Shown one piece after another: positions 19,601 through 28,764 of a stretch of 64,000 nucleotides of DNA. The translations under genes were made by a program, and so were the position numbers. Source of the stretch: Bacteroidota bacterium. Its GTDB lineage: Bacteria; Bacteroidota; Bacteroidia; Chitinophagales; Chitinophagaceae. The stretch is from assembly GCA_024640225.1 (NCBI GenBank), contig JAHEFK010000002.1:1-64000 (forward strand), in the 5' to 3' direction. A model generated the notes under the pieces. It did no database searches and was not told where the DNA came from. It was given only the letters and a program-made list of their open reading frames with translations. How positions within the stretch are numbered: position 1 is the first letter of the stretch; every line of letters begins with the position of its first letter.

Positions 19601-19984
19601 ACCATGTCCTTATCATTACCTAATCACCAAACAATGGTAAGATCAGATAAAAGTCAGTTGCTGCGCGTATTTAGTAATTTATTGCAAAATGCTGTTCAGG
19701 CTATACCAGAAGGAAAACAAGGCATCATTTCTGTAAACCTATATATTCAAAATCAACAAGCGGTTGTTCAAGTAAAAGATAATGGAGTTGGAATGCCACC
19801 TGCAACTCAATCCAATGTTTTTGTACCTCATTTTACAACAAAAAATTCAGGAAGCGGTATTGGCTTAGCAATGAGTAAGCGTATTATTGAATATTGGAAT
19901 GGTTCTATTTGGTTTGAATCTATTGAAAATGAAGGCACCGATTTCTATATTAAGCTCCCTATTTTAGAGCAACGTATTACGTAG
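16634..19984 (+). CDS. Large membrane sensor histidine kinase (NtrY-like)
   Basis: A 1116-residue sensor. A TM helix (res ~8-26) and an extracytoplasmic region are followed by a bundle of about seven hydrophobic helices (res ~195-465). Then come another outer loop, two helices (~590-660), a second outer sensor region (~660-800), a TM helix (~805-835), a HAMP-like linker, and the kinase core. The phospho-acceptor is His904 in VAHEIKNPLTPMRL, with the NPLTP motif typical of NtrY-type kinases. The N box (LLQNAVQAIPEGKQG) and the G boxes (DNGVGMP, SGSGIGLAMSKRIIE) complete it. No response regulator is adjacent, so it is an orphan here. The signal is unknown. It overlaps murB by 21 nt tail to tail. 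Confidence 0.88.
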   Translation: MFKEKYVRLLIVFTVLFWIAIFVRFYGHAFKHNNPIQLQKTLQEDVFNKSKAVEDLLDKKNGDVTYFKEQLPKQVYFFLYTKQQLTDWNTNLLLPDTVQLPQNTYKLTKLGNSIYIGKEYVLDSNRKLKVLIPIYVAYPVEHAYLVSHFVADSYIPSNALVSASPLPNGWVLKDAQQHKVAYVFFNAKDIKLYPPDAIDIFLVILAVFFTYASINVSNLIFTKKRSQWKGLLFSILIITFFRTLLYVFGIPFHARTLDFFSPLIYSKNHLMYSLGDLFFNALGFMWIISYVYKHTQYTQAFKNIKTPTTKIILLVFIALLSVGVFYESIYLTHSIIMDSNISFDIRNVKNVSSLSFAGLVIMCLISGTVALALNIFNFLLNNLTENRFLKYGLLLLCLLICLPLLPNVLGLFVYILIILWFILFYVFIDYFNIKITSDISELSTIFWLSFVCFSFTGLFMHFINNKEQLNKKAVIIQLSMDKIDDSLSKSAYNIPWNQHSTLIFNKPTTASFLSNTYQNSNYSVAKYVDGKLIYQISDFAFPLFSKRAKTLTQPFNYLNTSKQSWLWFKKNQHETFVIVQESIKWFDALILFSYLFGISVLIILLIITYRLFATLLVVQKYKKELIAFNFRKRTHYAMLSMVLISFLILATITIAFLYFRFKQNEKATLITATHNAQVQFEQYVHKQQLTNFETLQKSTAFDSLVAHLVNLSKEIHADINVYDIHGKLIASSNTDLLRKGIIAPLLTNAIHKALDTKTASLLITDEQLGSLTYQVGYMYLYAADGAIIGYISTPIFSSQQEMRYEITYLIITMTNLYAFIFVFSTIIAFFITNGLTKSFNIIIKQFQRTSLKNNETIDWPYDDEIGLMVREYNKMIKKLEVSAHQLAQSEREDAWKDMAKQVAHEIKNPLTPMRLNLQFLQNAINNKQDNTLAITKKVTDSLIEQIDNLNYIASEFSNFAKLPDPQVASFSLNTILENSVSIYKNESNITMSLSLPNHQTMVRSDKSQLLRVFSNLLQNAVQAIPEGKQGIISVNLYIQNQQAVVQVKDNGVGMPPATQSNVFVPHFTTKNSGSGIGLAMSKRIIEYWNGSIWFESIENEGTDFYIKLPILEQRIT

Positions 19985-20995
19985 GATTTGTACTTCACGC
20001 TCCAATTCGATATTGAATTTTTCTTGAACATCTTGAATAATTGCTTCAGAGAGATTAAATAAATCACGCCCACTTGCTTTGCCATAATTTACTAAAACGA
20101 GTGCTTGGTCTTTGTGTACGCCGCAGGCACCTACTTTTTTTCCTTTCCACCCACATTGCTCTATAAGCCATCCAGCAGGCACTTTTACGTGTTGTGCATC
20201 TACTGCAAATGATGGTATGAGAGTATGTAGTTTTTGAAGTTCTTTAAAGTGCGCTAGTTTGATCGTAGGATTTTTAAAAAAACTACCGGCATTGCCAAGT
20301 ACTTCGGGGTTGGGAAGTTTACTTTTTCTAATTGCAATTACGGCATCCGATATCGCTTTAATAGATAAGGTAGTAATACCCATTTTGTCTAATTCTTGTG
20401 TAATAGCGCCGTAAGTAGTATTGAAATGATGGTGCTTATCTAATTTAAAAACGACAGAAGTAATTAATATTTTTTGTTTCCATTTCTCTTTGAAAATACT
20501 TGTTCTGTATCCAAACTTGCATTCTTCTTTATTAAATTTGATACTCTCTTTATCATTCCAATTCCAAGCATGCACTTCTGCAATGCAATTGCTTACTTCT
20601 ACACCATATGCGCCAATATTTTGAATAGGGGCTGCACCTACTGTGCCAGGTATTAAAGAAAGATTTTCTACGCCCCCCCAATTATTTTCTATGGCATATA
20701 CTACAAAGTCATGCCATTTTTCACCAGCCATTATCTCTACCCAAACGTGCTCTGCTGTTTCTTTAATAATCTTTTTCCCTTTGAGTTGATTATGAATTAA
20801 GGTTGCATGTAATTGCTCTTCAATGCATAAAATATTGCTTCCACCGCCAACTTGTATTTTATGTTTTATTAATTTTTTTTCTTCGCTAAGTTCTTTAACT
20901 ACTTGCATAGAATCAACTACAATGTAGTTATCCACTTTGAAGTCTATGCCAAATGTGTTTAGGTGTTTTATAGATACATTTTGTTGCACTATCAT
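19964..20995 (-). CDS. murB: UDP-N-acetylenolpyruvoylglucosamine reductase
   Basis: This FAD enzyme reduces UDP-GlcNAc-enolpyruvate to UDP-MurNAc, the second peptidoglycan step. It has NTFGID near the start, VGGGSNIL (FAD pyrophosphate site), PGTVGAAPIQNIGAYGVEV, GYRTSIFK with the active Tyr/Arg region, GNAGSFFKNP carrying the catalytic Ser, and AGWLIEQCGWKGK. It is the longer, E. coli-like type I form (343 residues). I use ATG 20995, 7 nt after priA, because the ATG at 21025 would overlap priA by 23 nt. Confidence 0.95.
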   Translation of the reverse strand: MIVQQNVSIKHLNTFGIDFKVDNYIVVDSMQVVKELSEEKKLIKHKIQVGGGSNILCIEEQLHATLIHNQLKGKKIIKETAEHVWVEIMAGEKWHDFVVYAIENNWGGVENLSLIPGTVGAAPIQNIGAYGVEVSNCIAEVHAWNWNDKESIKFNKEECKFGYRTSIFKEKWKQKILITSVVFKLDKHHHFNTTYGAITQELDKMGITTLSIKAISDAVIAIRKSKLPNPEVLGNAGSFFKNPTIKLAHFKELQKLHTLIPSFAVDAQHVKVPAGWLIEQCGWKGKKVGACGVHKDQALVLVNYGKASGRDLFNLSEAIIQDVQEKFNIELEREVQILRNTLL

Positions 20996-21002
20996 AGTAA
21001 GC

Positions 21003-23489
21003 TTAGTTTTGAGGGTCCACATCAAGCGTTATTATTCCAGAACTATAAGCTTTCATAGACAGAATGCTTCTTTTTTGTTCTTTCAATAGTTGTTTGATAT
21101 CGACTAGTTTTTTTGCGTCTTTAGGGCATTTAAGCCAAAGTTCGTAATAATATAAATTGTTGATTTTGTTGATAAGCGCTGGTGCTGGACCTTGCAATAT
21201 ACAATCTATTTTTTTTGTTTGAATGGCGTCAGCCATAAGTGCTCCCATTTGTTGAGCCATCGCTTCTGCAGCATGCTTGCATATCACTTTAATCATTCTG
21301 CAAAATGGAGGGTATATGAATGCTTCTCTAAATTGTAATTCATTTTCATAGTAGGTCTGTGTGCTATGATCTTTTACCCATTGCAATACGGGATGGTCGA
21401 TATGAATGGCTTGAATGAGCACTTCGCCTTGTTGCTCTTTTCTTCCAGCTCTTCCACTCACTTGTTCCATTAATTGAAAAGCTCTTTCGTTGACTCTAAA
21501 ATCTGGCCATGTAAGCAAATTGTCAGCATTTAAAATACCTACCAAAGATACATTAGCAAAATCTAAGCCTTTCACTACCATTTGTGTGCCAATTAAAATA
21601 TCAATTTGGCGCAGCTCCATTTTTTTAAACAATTCGGAAAAGTTATTTTTCCCTTTCATACTATCGGTATCCATTCTAGCGATAGTTGCTGTTGGAAATA
21701 ATTGTTTAATATCTTCTTCTATTCGCTCTGTTCCAAAACTTTTACTAATGATATGATCACTGCCACATGCTGGACATTGATGCATCACTTTCGATTTTGT
21801 GCCACAATAATGACAATGCATCTTGTCGGTTATCTTATGGTAGGTAAGAGAAACGGAGCAATATTTGCATTTTGGTACCCAGCCACAAGTAGTACATACT
21901 TGAAAAGGAGCGTAACCCCGTTTGTTTTGAAACAGAATAATTTGTTTTTTATTCGACAGTGCTACTGCTATTTTTTCAATAAGTGCAGGTGCAATTAAGG
22001 AATTTGTAGCATTAGCTTGTTGCAGCATACGAGCATCTACAATCTCTATTGTAGGCATTGCCAAACCTTGATAGCGTTCCTTTAATTGTATATAGCCATA
22101 TTTTTTTTGATGCGCATTATACAAACTTTCCATGCTTGGTGTTGCCGATCCTAATATAACTTTGGCTTTATGAAGTTGCGCTAAATAAATGGCTGCATCT
22201 CTTCCATGAAATCGTGGCGCTGGTTCTTGTTGTTTATAAGATCCGTCATGCTCTTCATCTACAATAACCAAGCCTAGTTGTTGAAAAGGAAGCCATACGG
22301 CAGAGCGTGCACCAACGATTAACTTGTATGCTTGACTACTCACTTTATTCCATATCTCCACACGCTCATTATTAGAAAATTTGGAATGGTAGACACCCAG
22401 TTCTTCACCAAAATAATGATATAAACGAGCCACTAATTGTGTACTTAAGGCTATTTCGGGTACTAAGAGTAATACTTGTTTTCCCTCTTGTATTATTTTT
22501 TTTATTTGCTCTATGTAGAGCAGCGTTTTACCACTACCTGTTACGCCCTCAATCAAAACTACTTCTTGTTTTTCGAGTGCTTTTTCAAGTGATTGTTGAC
22601 CAATTTGTTGTGCATCTGTTAAGGTAATAGTCTTAACGCCATCTGGATTTTTAATATACGCGAGTCGATCTACTTTTATTTCATCGGTATAAAAAAATCC
22701 TTTTTCTATGAGTGCATTTAATTGCGCATTGGTAGTCTGTGTACTAGCCAATAAATTTTTAACGGTGACTACGGCTTCTTTTTTATACAATTGATAAAAA
22801 GCCATTACGAGTTGTTCTTGTTTAGGTGCTTTTTTACAAGCATCTAAAAGGGTATGAAGACCTTGCTCCGAATCAAATTCGGACTTTAATTTTACAATTC
22901 TTTCTGTTTTAGGTTTATAGGTTTCTTCAAGCCTTTCAATGATGCGTATAGCATTATTATGCAAAAGCTCTTGAAGGGTGATAGCTACTTTTTTAGGAGT
23001 AATTAATTGTTTGATGGTGCTAAGACTAAGTTTGCCTTTTAGTTCGAGTGCTTCTATAACAATAAAAGCATCATCACTCCAATTAATTCTTGTATCAAAT
23101 TTTTGTAATTCAAAAAGGGCTTCGCCAGATAGTTTTAAGTGTGTTGGAAGCGCTACCTGCATTACTTCGCCCGGATTGGCAATATAATATTGGCAAACCC
23201 ACGACCAAAAGGCTAATTGCAATTCACTTATGATTGGAATAGCATCAATTATAGCACGAATAGGTTTTACTTGATAGGATGTTGGTTGATTATTGTGAAC
23301 AGCAACTACTAGTCCTGCATACAATTTATTTCTTCCCAATGCTACTTCTACACGCATGCCTGGCAATACACTTCCTTGCCATTCTAGAGGAATGCCATAG
23401 GTGAGGGTTTGCGGTAGATTGAGTGGCACTACCACCTCTACAAATCTATTTTCTGTATCGGTTGTATGAGCGAATAAAGTAGTATTCAT
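21003..23489 (-). CDS. priA: Primosomal replication-restart helicase PriA
   Basis: A 3'-5' helicase that reloads the replisome at stalled forks. The 828 residues contain the N-terminal fork-binding domain, Walker A GVTGSGKT, motif II DEEHDGSYKQ, and GSATPSMES. The zinc region has four CxxC-type pairs (CTTCGWVPKCKYC ... CHYCG ... CPACGS), then TQMVVKGLDF and VSGRAGRKEQQG. I use ATG 23489; an in-frame TTG four codons upstream is less likely. It probably forms an operon with murB (7-nt gap). Confidence 0.96.
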   Translation of the reverse strand: MNTTLFAHTTDTENRFVEVVVPLNLPQTLTYGIPLEWQGSVLPGMRVEVALGRNKLYAGLVVAVHNNQPTSYQVKPIRAIIDAIPIISELQLAFWSWVCQYYIANPGEVMQVALPTHLKLSGEALFELQKFDTRINWSDDAFIVIEALELKGKLSLSTIKQLITPKKVAITLQELLHNNAIRIIERLEETYKPKTERIVKLKSEFDSEQGLHTLLDACKKAPKQEQLVMAFYQLYKKEAVVTVKNLLASTQTTNAQLNALIEKGFFYTDEIKVDRLAYIKNPDGVKTITLTDAQQIGQQSLEKALEKQEVVLIEGVTGSGKTLLYIEQIKKIIQEGKQVLLLVPEIALSTQLVARLYHYFGEELGVYHSKFSNNERVEIWNKVSSQAYKLIVGARSAVWLPFQQLGLVIVDEEHDGSYKQQEPAPRFHGRDAAIYLAQLHKAKVILGSATPSMESLYNAHQKKYGYIQLKERYQGLAMPTIEIVDARMLQQANATNSLIAPALIEKIAVALSNKKQIILFQNKRGYAPFQVCTTCGWVPKCKYCSVSLTYHKITDKMHCHYCGTKSKVMHQCPACGSDHIISKSFGTERIEEDIKQLFPTATIARMDTDSMKGKNNFSELFKKMELRQIDILIGTQMVVKGLDFANVSLVGILNADNLLTWPDFRVNERAFQLMEQVSGRAGRKEQQGEVLIQAIHIDHPVLQWVKDHSTQTYYENELQFREAFIYPPFCRMIKVICKHAAEAMAQQMGALMADAIQTKKIDCILQGPAPALINKINNLYYYELWLKCPKDAKKLVDIKQLLKEQKRSILSMKAYSSGIITLDVDPQN

Positions 23490-23575
23490 TTCTATCTGCA
23501 AGATACTAGATAGCTTTTATACTTTAAGGCAATTTTTTATAGGGGCAGATTTCTTATTTCTTCCTTTTCAATGCG

Positions 23576-23583
23576 TACCTTTG
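23576..23583 (+). promoter_or_regulatory. Promoter -7 element for clpX
   Basis: TACCTTTG is a full TAnnTTTG match ending 18 nt before the clpX ATG. Confidence 0.6.
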
Positions 23584-23601
23584 ACAACTAATTATTTTTG
23601 A

Positions 23602-24834
23602 ATGGCAAAAGCTACTGAAAAAAAATGTTCGTTCTGCGAACGTGCTGAAAGTGAAGTTAATATCCTATTTACAGGTGCTAAAGGAATGATCTGCGATGCC
23701 TGTATAGAAAATGCACATATTTTATTGCAAGATGCAGGTGTTGCAGGCAAAGCAGCTACTGGTACTCCAGCTGCTTTATCCTTGCATAAACCGAAAGAAA
23801 TAAAAGCTTTTTTAGATCAATATGTAATTGGCCAAGAAGATGCAAAGAAAACCATGGCAGTGGCTATTTACAATCATTATAAGCGCTTAAATCAGGAAGA
23901 TGATGAAGTGGAAATAGATAAGTCCAATATCATTATGGTGGGCGAAACGGGTACGGGAAAAACCTTATTAGCTAAAACCATTGCCAAATTACTACAAGTT
24001 CCTTTTGCCATTGCCGATGCCACTGTTTTCACGGAAGCAGGTTATGTTGGTGAAGATGTAGAAAGTATTTTATCGCGCTTACTACAAGCGTGTAATTATG
24101 ATGTAAGCTTAGCAGAGAAAGGTATTGTATATATCGACGAGATTGACAAAGTGGGTAGAAAAAGCGACAACCCTTCTATTACCAGAGATGTAAGTGGTGA
24201 AGGGGTGCAACAAGCAATGCTCAAATTATTAGAAGGATCGGAAGTATTGGTGCCTCCTCAGGGTGGCCGTAAACATCCCGATCAGAAAATGGTAAAAGTA
24301 AATACGCAACATATTTTATTTATTTGCGGCGGTGCATTTGAGGGTATCGATAAAATGATTGCTCGTAGAATGCAATCATCAGCAATTGGATATCGATCTA
24401 TCACAGCAACGCAAGATTTGGATAGAGCTAATTTATTACAATACGTAAACTCACAAGACTTGAGAAGTTTTGGTTTAATACCCGAGCTTTTAGGTCGTTT
24501 GCCTATTGTTACGTATTTAAACCCTCTTGACAAAACATCGTTAAAACGTATTCTTACCGAACCTAAAAATGCATTGATCAAACAATATAAGAAATTATTT
24601 TCCTTAGAAAATATTGCGTTAACAGTTGATGAAGATGCGCTTGATTTTATGGTTGAGAAGGCTATTGAGTTTCAATTAGGCGGAAGAGGCTTGCGCAGTA
24701 TTTGTGAAATGATTTTACGTGATGCCATGTATGAATTGCCGAGTGAAAAAGGGGTTACTTCATTTCATCTTAGCTTAGCCTATACAAAAGAGAAATTACA
24801 AGTAGAAAAATTACAAGCTCAAAAAGCAGTTTAA
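23602..24834 (+). CDS. clpX: ClpX, ATPase subunit of the ClpXP protease
   Basis: This AAA+ unfoldase feeds substrates to ClpP. The 410 residues have an N-terminal zinc-binding domain ([11 protein letters not shown] ... CDACIENA), Walker [16 protein letters not shown], Walker [13 protein letters not shown], the pore loop GYVGEDVE, the RKHPDQ segment, the IGF-like loop region, sensor 1 and sensor 2 ([10 protein letters not shown]). No clpP or tig is next to it, unlike many genomes. A 57-codon gene follows 2 nt after the stop. Confidence 0.97.
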   Translation: MAKATEKKCSFCERAESEVNILFTGAKGMICDACIENAHILLQDAGVAGKAATGTPAALSLHKPKEIKAFLDQYVIGQEDAKKTMAVAIYNHYKRLNQEDDEVEIDKSNIIMVGETGTGKTLLAKTIAKLLQVPFAIADATVFTEAGYVGEDVESILSRLLQACNYDVSLAEKGIVYIDEIDKVGRKSDNPSITRDVSGEGVQQAMLKLLEGSEVLVPPQGGRKHPDQKMVKVNTQHILFICGGAFEGIDKMIARRMQSSAIGYRSITATQDLDRANLLQYVNSQDLRSFGLIPELLGRLPIVTYLNPLDKTSLKRILTEPKNALIKQYKKLFSLENIALTVDEDALDFMVEKAIEFQLGGRGLRSICEMILRDAMYELPSEKGVTSFHLSLAYTKEKLQVEKLQAQKAV

Positions 24835-24836
24835 TT

Positions 24837-25010
24837 ATGAACGATTTACTTAAAGAATTAGAAACTAATGCAGGCTTAACGCCAGAACAAGCTAAAGCAG
24901 CACTGGAAACCGTAAAGGCATATATTCTTAAAAAAGTTCCGCCTCAATTTGCACCAATTTTAGATAATTTTTTGGCAAGCCAAAAACCGAGTGACGATTT
25001 TTTAGATTAA
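24837..25010 (+). CDS. Small acidic helical protein (57 residues)
   Basis: An open reading frame of 57 codons starts 2 nt after the clpX stop and reads MNDLLKELETNAGL, then TPEQAKAALETVKAYIL, KKVPPQFAPILDNFLA and an acidic tail. The TPEQAKAALE...Y...K.P segment resembles the helical repeat seen in DUF2267/DUF2780-like small proteins. The coding bias matches the neighbours, and the tight spacing suggests cotranslation with clpX. It could be a ClpX-linked adaptor, but that is only positional inference. Confidence 0.7.
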   Translation: MNDLLKELETNAGLTPEQAKAALETVKAYILKKVPPQFAPILDNFLASQKPSDDFLD

Positions 25011-25033
25011 GCTAAAGCAAATTTTGGATTGCG

Positions 25034-25789
25034 CTATTTATTGGTGAGTTTAAACTCTTTACTTACTTCTGATTTCCAGGTAATATAACCAATAATGGAA
25101 TTGAATAAATAGAAAATATACTTAAACATATTGGCATAGTTTTTGAACAATATGTTTTGCACTAGTTTGAATAAATTATAACTCTGCCACATCAACCAAC
25201 TGTCTGGATATAATCGGGCTGTATTGAAAGTAGCACCAAAAGTGATCCCTGCTGGTATAGCAACTATTACATATTTTAAAAGATCTATAGATTCGTTGCT
25301 GAATAGATTAAATTTTTTAAAGCCAATATAGTTGAGCACAAAAGAAACCATAAAGCCCAACGCTATATTTCTGTAAAATATCCAATCAATTTCTCGTAAT
25401 ACCTTACTTACTTTCCAAGAGCGATAGCAGAAATAATTAGCAAGAAAAGAAACGGGGTAGGTAATGATTGCAGCAATATTTCCTAATAGAAAATCAACAG
25501 CACCGCTCAGCACCGTATTAAATGTAGTTACAAGATTGCCCAAATTGTTTTTCTTAGTCACCATTCTCGTACTCAAAATGCTAATGCAGGTATTGATAAT
25601 TGAAAAGATGCCTAAGGGCAATACATAGGGGATAGAATAAGGATGAAGATCTACCGTGGTTTTGTGATAACCAAGCGAAATAGCACCGGCAAGAACCACA
25701 ATCACACCTATTACATCTAAGTATTTACTGTTGGTAATACTTCTAATAGCTTGTATTAAAGGGTGTTTAGAATACTTAGATAAATCCAT
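25034..25789 (-). CDS. PnuC-family vitamin-precursor transporter (first copy)
   Basis: A membrane protein with about seven helices (251 residues). The C-terminal segment NTARLYPDSWLMWQSYNLFKLV followed by YIFYLFNSIIGYITWK fits the PnuC fold, with its conserved W...N face and the G-Y-x-x-W ending. PnuC proteins import nicotinamide riboside; relatives carry thiamine or riboflavin. It looks closer to the forms in Gram-positive bacteria than to the second PnuC at 39.3 kb. The start codon overlaps the glnS stop by one base (TAATG), so translation is likely coupled to glnS, an unexpected partner. The substrate is not assignable. Confidence 0.62.
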   Translation of the reverse strand: MDLSKYSKHPLIQAIRSITNSKYLDVIGVIVVLAGAISLGYHKTTVDLHPYSIPYVLPLGIFSIINTCISILSTRMVTKKNNLGNLVTTFNTVLSGAVDFLLGNIAAIITYPVSFLANYFCYRSWKVSKVLREIDWIFYRNIALGFMVSFVLNYIGFKKFNLFSNESIDLLKYVIVAIPAGITFGATFNTARLYPDSWLMWQSYNLFKLVQNILFKNYANMFKYIFYLFNSIIGYITWKSEVSKEFKLTNK

Positions 25790-27450
25790 TATTTTTTTTG
25801 TTCTTTAGCCCAAGAATCCTTCAAGCCTACTGTTTTGTTGAAAATGAGTTGCGATGCAGTGCTTTGTGTATCTACACAAAAATATCCTAGTCTCAAAAAT
25901 TGAAAGTGTTCGCCCACTTTGGCAGTAGCCAATGCAGGTTCTATATATACAGTGTTGAGCTCCGTTTTGGAATGCTCGTTTAAGTATGATTTAAAATCAC
26001 CTTCTTCACTGCTTGGGTCTTCTACTTTGAATAAGCGATCATACAAATGCACCGTTGCTGTTTGCGCATGTTGAGTGCTCACCCAATGAATAGTGCCTTT
26101 TACGTTTATGCCACTGGTGTCTTGTCCACTTTTGCTTTCAGGAAAATAAGTAGCATGTACTTCTGTGATGTTTCCATTGGCATCTTTTTTATAATCAGTG
26201 CATTCCACAATGTAAGCATGTTTTAAGCGTACTTTTAAGCCTACTCCCAATCTAAAGAATTTTTTTGGAGGCGCTTCCATAAAGTCGTCACGCTCTATCC
26301 ATAGTTCTTTAGTAAAAGGAATGGTTCTATTTCCAGCATCCACATCTTCTGGATTGTTTTCTGCATGCAATATTTCTTCTGTATCCGGATAATTGGTGAT
26401 GACTAATTTAATCGGATCTAAAACCGCCATTCTACGTTGTGCTATTTTATTGAGGTCTTCTCGTACGCAGAATTCAAGCAAGCCAATATCTACAATATTT
26501 TCGCGCTTAGCAACGCCAATTGTATCTGCAAAATTTCTCAATGCCTTTGCCGTATAGCCTCTTCTTCTCATGCCGCTGATAGTGGGCATTCGTGGGTCAT
26601 CCCAAGCGGTAACATGGCCTTCGGTAACCAATTGTAATAATTTACGTTTACTCATTACCGTATAGGTAAGGTTGCGACGCGCAAATTCGTATTGGTGACT
26701 TGGATAAATACCTAGTTGCTCAATAAACCAATTGTATAATGGTCTATGATGTATAAACTCTAAGGTGCAAATGCTATGTGTAATATGTTCAATGCTATCA
26801 CTTTGTCCGTGAGCAAAATCATACATAGGATAAATGCACCAAGCATTACCTGTGCGATGATGATGCGCATGTTTGATGCGATACATAATAGGATCGCGTA
26901 GAAGAAGATTGGGATGCGCCATATCAATTTTTGCACGCAATACTTTTTCACCATCAGCAAAGGCACCTGAGCGCATGGCTTCAAAAAGTTCTTTATTTTC
27001 GCTAATGCTTCTATCTCTGTAGGGACTATTTTTTCCGGGCGTTTGTAAATTGCCTTTCATTGCTGCAATTTCTTCTGCACTGCTATCGTCTACATAAGCC
27101 AATCCTTTTTCTATTAAAGCAAGGGCGAACTGATATAGCTGCTCAAAATAATCAGAGGCATATAGTTCTTTATCCCAAGTAAAGCCTAACCAAGCAATAT
27201 CTTGTTTTATATTCTCTACATATTCTGTTTCTTCTGTAGTTGGATTGGTATCATCGAAACGAAGATTACATTTTCCTTTATATTTTGTAGCTAATCCAAA
27301 ATTTAAACAAATAGAAGAAGCATGACCAATATGTAAATAACCATTTGGTTCGGGAGGAAATCGAGTTTGTATACCATCAGGATATTTTCCTGCGGCCAAA
27401 TCATTTTCAATAATTTCTTCTAAAAAGTTGAGTGATTTTTCTTCTTGCAT
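25789..27450 (-). CDS. glnS: Glutaminyl-tRNA synthetase
   Basis: It charges tRNA-Gln directly. This class I synthetase of 553 residues has the HIGH motif in [15 protein letters not shown], the GlnRS-type pocket ([29 protein letters not shown]) and a KMSKS equivalent VMSKRKL. The C-terminal anticodon-binding beta barrels begin near residue 340. The [13 protein letters not shown] form separates GlnRS from GluRS. It is in the minus-strand operon kbl-glnS-pnuC. Confidence 0.97.
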   Translation of the reverse strand: MQEEKSLNFLEEIIENDLAAGKYPDGIQTRFPPEPNGYLHIGHASSICLNFGLATKYKGKCNLRFDDTNPTTEETEYVENIKQDIAWLGFTWDKELYASDYFEQLYQFALALIEKGLAYVDDSSAEEIAAMKGNLQTPGKNSPYRDRSISENKELFEAMRSGAFADGEKVLRAKIDMAHPNLLLRDPIMYRIKHAHHHRTGNAWCIYPMYDFAHGQSDSIEHITHSICTLEFIHHRPLYNWFIEQLGIYPSHQYEFARRNLTYTVMSKRKLLQLVTEGHVTAWDDPRMPTISGMRRRGYTAKALRNFADTIGVAKRENIVDIGLLEFCVREDLNKIAQRRMAVLDPIKLVITNYPDTEEILHAENNPEDVDAGNRTIPFTKELWIERDDFMEAPPKKFFRLGVGLKVRLKHAYIVECTDYKKDANGNITEVHATYFPESKSGQDTSGINVKGTIHWVSTQHAQTATVHLYDRLFKVEDPSSEEGDFKSYLNEHSKTELNTVYIEPALATAKVGEHFQFLRLGYFCVDTQSTASQLIFNKTVGLKDSWAKEQKK

Positions 27451-27484
27451 AATTTACTTTTCTAGTGCGCTTGTGCTCTTGCTA

Positions 27485-28675
27485 TTATTTAATTACTGCT
27501 AGTTCTTTACCTACTTTAATAAAGGCTTCAATGGCTTTATCTAAATGATGCTGATCATGGCCAGCACTTATTTGAACACGAATTCTAGCTAATCCTTTTG
27601 CTACTACTGGGTAGAAAAATCCAACTACATAGATACCTTCTTCCAGCATGCGTGCTGCAAATTTTTGTGCTAATACGGCATCATATAACATTACTGGACA
27701 AATAGGATGGATACCCGGTTTGATATCAAATCCTGCGGCAGTCATTTTAGATCTAAAATAGTGCGTATTGCTTTCTAATTTATCTCTTAAGGCTGTAGAT
27801 TCGCTAAGCAAATCAAAGACCGCTATCGAAGCACCTACAATGGAAGGAGCTAAGGTGTTAGAAAACAAATAAGGTCTGCTGCGTTGACGCAACATATCAA
27901 TAACTTCTTTTTTACCACTGGTAAAACCTCCAGAGGCACCGCCTAGTGCTTTACCTAAGGTGCCTGTGATAATATCTATTCTTCCCATCACATCGCATAA
28001 TTCATGCACCCCTCTACCCGTTTTACCCATAAAACCTGATGAGTGGCACTCATCCATCATAATAATAGCATCGTATTGGTCGGCTAAATCACATATTTTA
28101 TCAAGTTGCGCAACTGTGCCATCCATAGAAAAAACAGAGTCGGTAACAATAATGCGCGTTCTTGCATCTGCATGTTGTTGTAATTGTGCTTCCAAATCGG
28201 CCATGTCGTTATGTTTGTAACGAGCACGCTTCGATTTACATAAGCGTACACCATCTATGATGGATGCATGGTTTAATTCATCTGAAATAATAACATCATC
28301 TTCTCCTAATAAAGGTTCAAACACGCCACCGTTTGCATCAAAGCAAGCAGCGTACAATATCGTATCTTCTGTGCCTAAGAATGCAGAAATCTTTTGTTCT
28401 AATTCCTTATGAATATCTTGTGTACCACAAATAAAACGAACAGAACTTAAGCCAAAGCCTCTTTTATCTAAGGCCTTGTGCGCCGCTTCAATAACACGCG
28501 GATGCGAGGAAAGACCCAAGTAATTATTAGCACAGAAATTTAAAACTGTTTTACCGTTGACCATTATTTCTGCGCCTTGCTCAGAAGCAATGATACGTTC
28601 TTCTTTAAATAAACCTGCGTTTTTAATCTCTTCAACTTCTTTTGCTATTCGATTATTAAATGCACTACTTGCCAT
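27485..28675 (-). CDS. kbl: Glycine C-acetyltransferase (2-amino-3-ketobutyrate CoA ligase)
   Basis: A PLP enzyme that splits 2-amino-3-ketobutyrate with CoA into glycine and acetyl-CoA in threonine breakdown. The 396 residues match E. coli Kbl closely in layout: [46 protein letters not shown], and the PLP Lys in [13 protein letters not shown]. Serine palmitoyltransferase and AONS are relatives, but the N-terminal FKEERII segment favours Kbl. No tdh (threonine dehydrogenase) gene is adjacent. Confidence 0.92.
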   Translation of the reverse strand: MASSAFNNRIAKEVEEIKNAGLFKEERIIASEQGAEIMVNGKTVLNFCANNYLGLSSHPRVIEAAHKALDKRGFGLSSVRFICGTQDIHKELEQKISAFLGTEDTILYAACFDANGGVFEPLLGEDDVIISDELNHASIIDGVRLCKSKRARYKHNDMADLEAQLQQHADARTRIIVTDSVFSMDGTVAQLDKICDLADQYDAIIMMDECHSSGFMGKTGRGVHELCDVMGRIDIITGTLGKALGGASGGFTSGKKEVIDMLRQRSRPYLFSNTLAPSIVGASIAVFDLLSESTALRDKLESNTHYFRSKMTAAGFDIKPGIHPICPVMLYDAVLAQKFAARMLEEGIYVVGFFYPVVAKGLARIRVQISAGHDQHHLDKAIEAFIKVGKELAVIK

Positions 28676-28698
28676 GTTTTTTGATTTTTTAATTTTAG

Positions 28699-28706
28699 CA
28701 AAAATA
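28699..28706 (-). promoter_or_regulatory. Promoter -7 element for kbl-glnS-pnuC
   Basis: The minus strand reads TATTTTTG (TAnnTTTG), 23 nt before the kbl ATG. Confidence 0.55.
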
Positions 28707-28764
28707 CAAGTATATTCAGTAATCTTTTATAAAAATTATAGAAAGTCGATAGTATCTTTACAAT

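Noticed and set aside
21490-23187. Several plus-strand frames inside priA
   Set aside because: No homology or conserved motif and unlikely composition; shadows.
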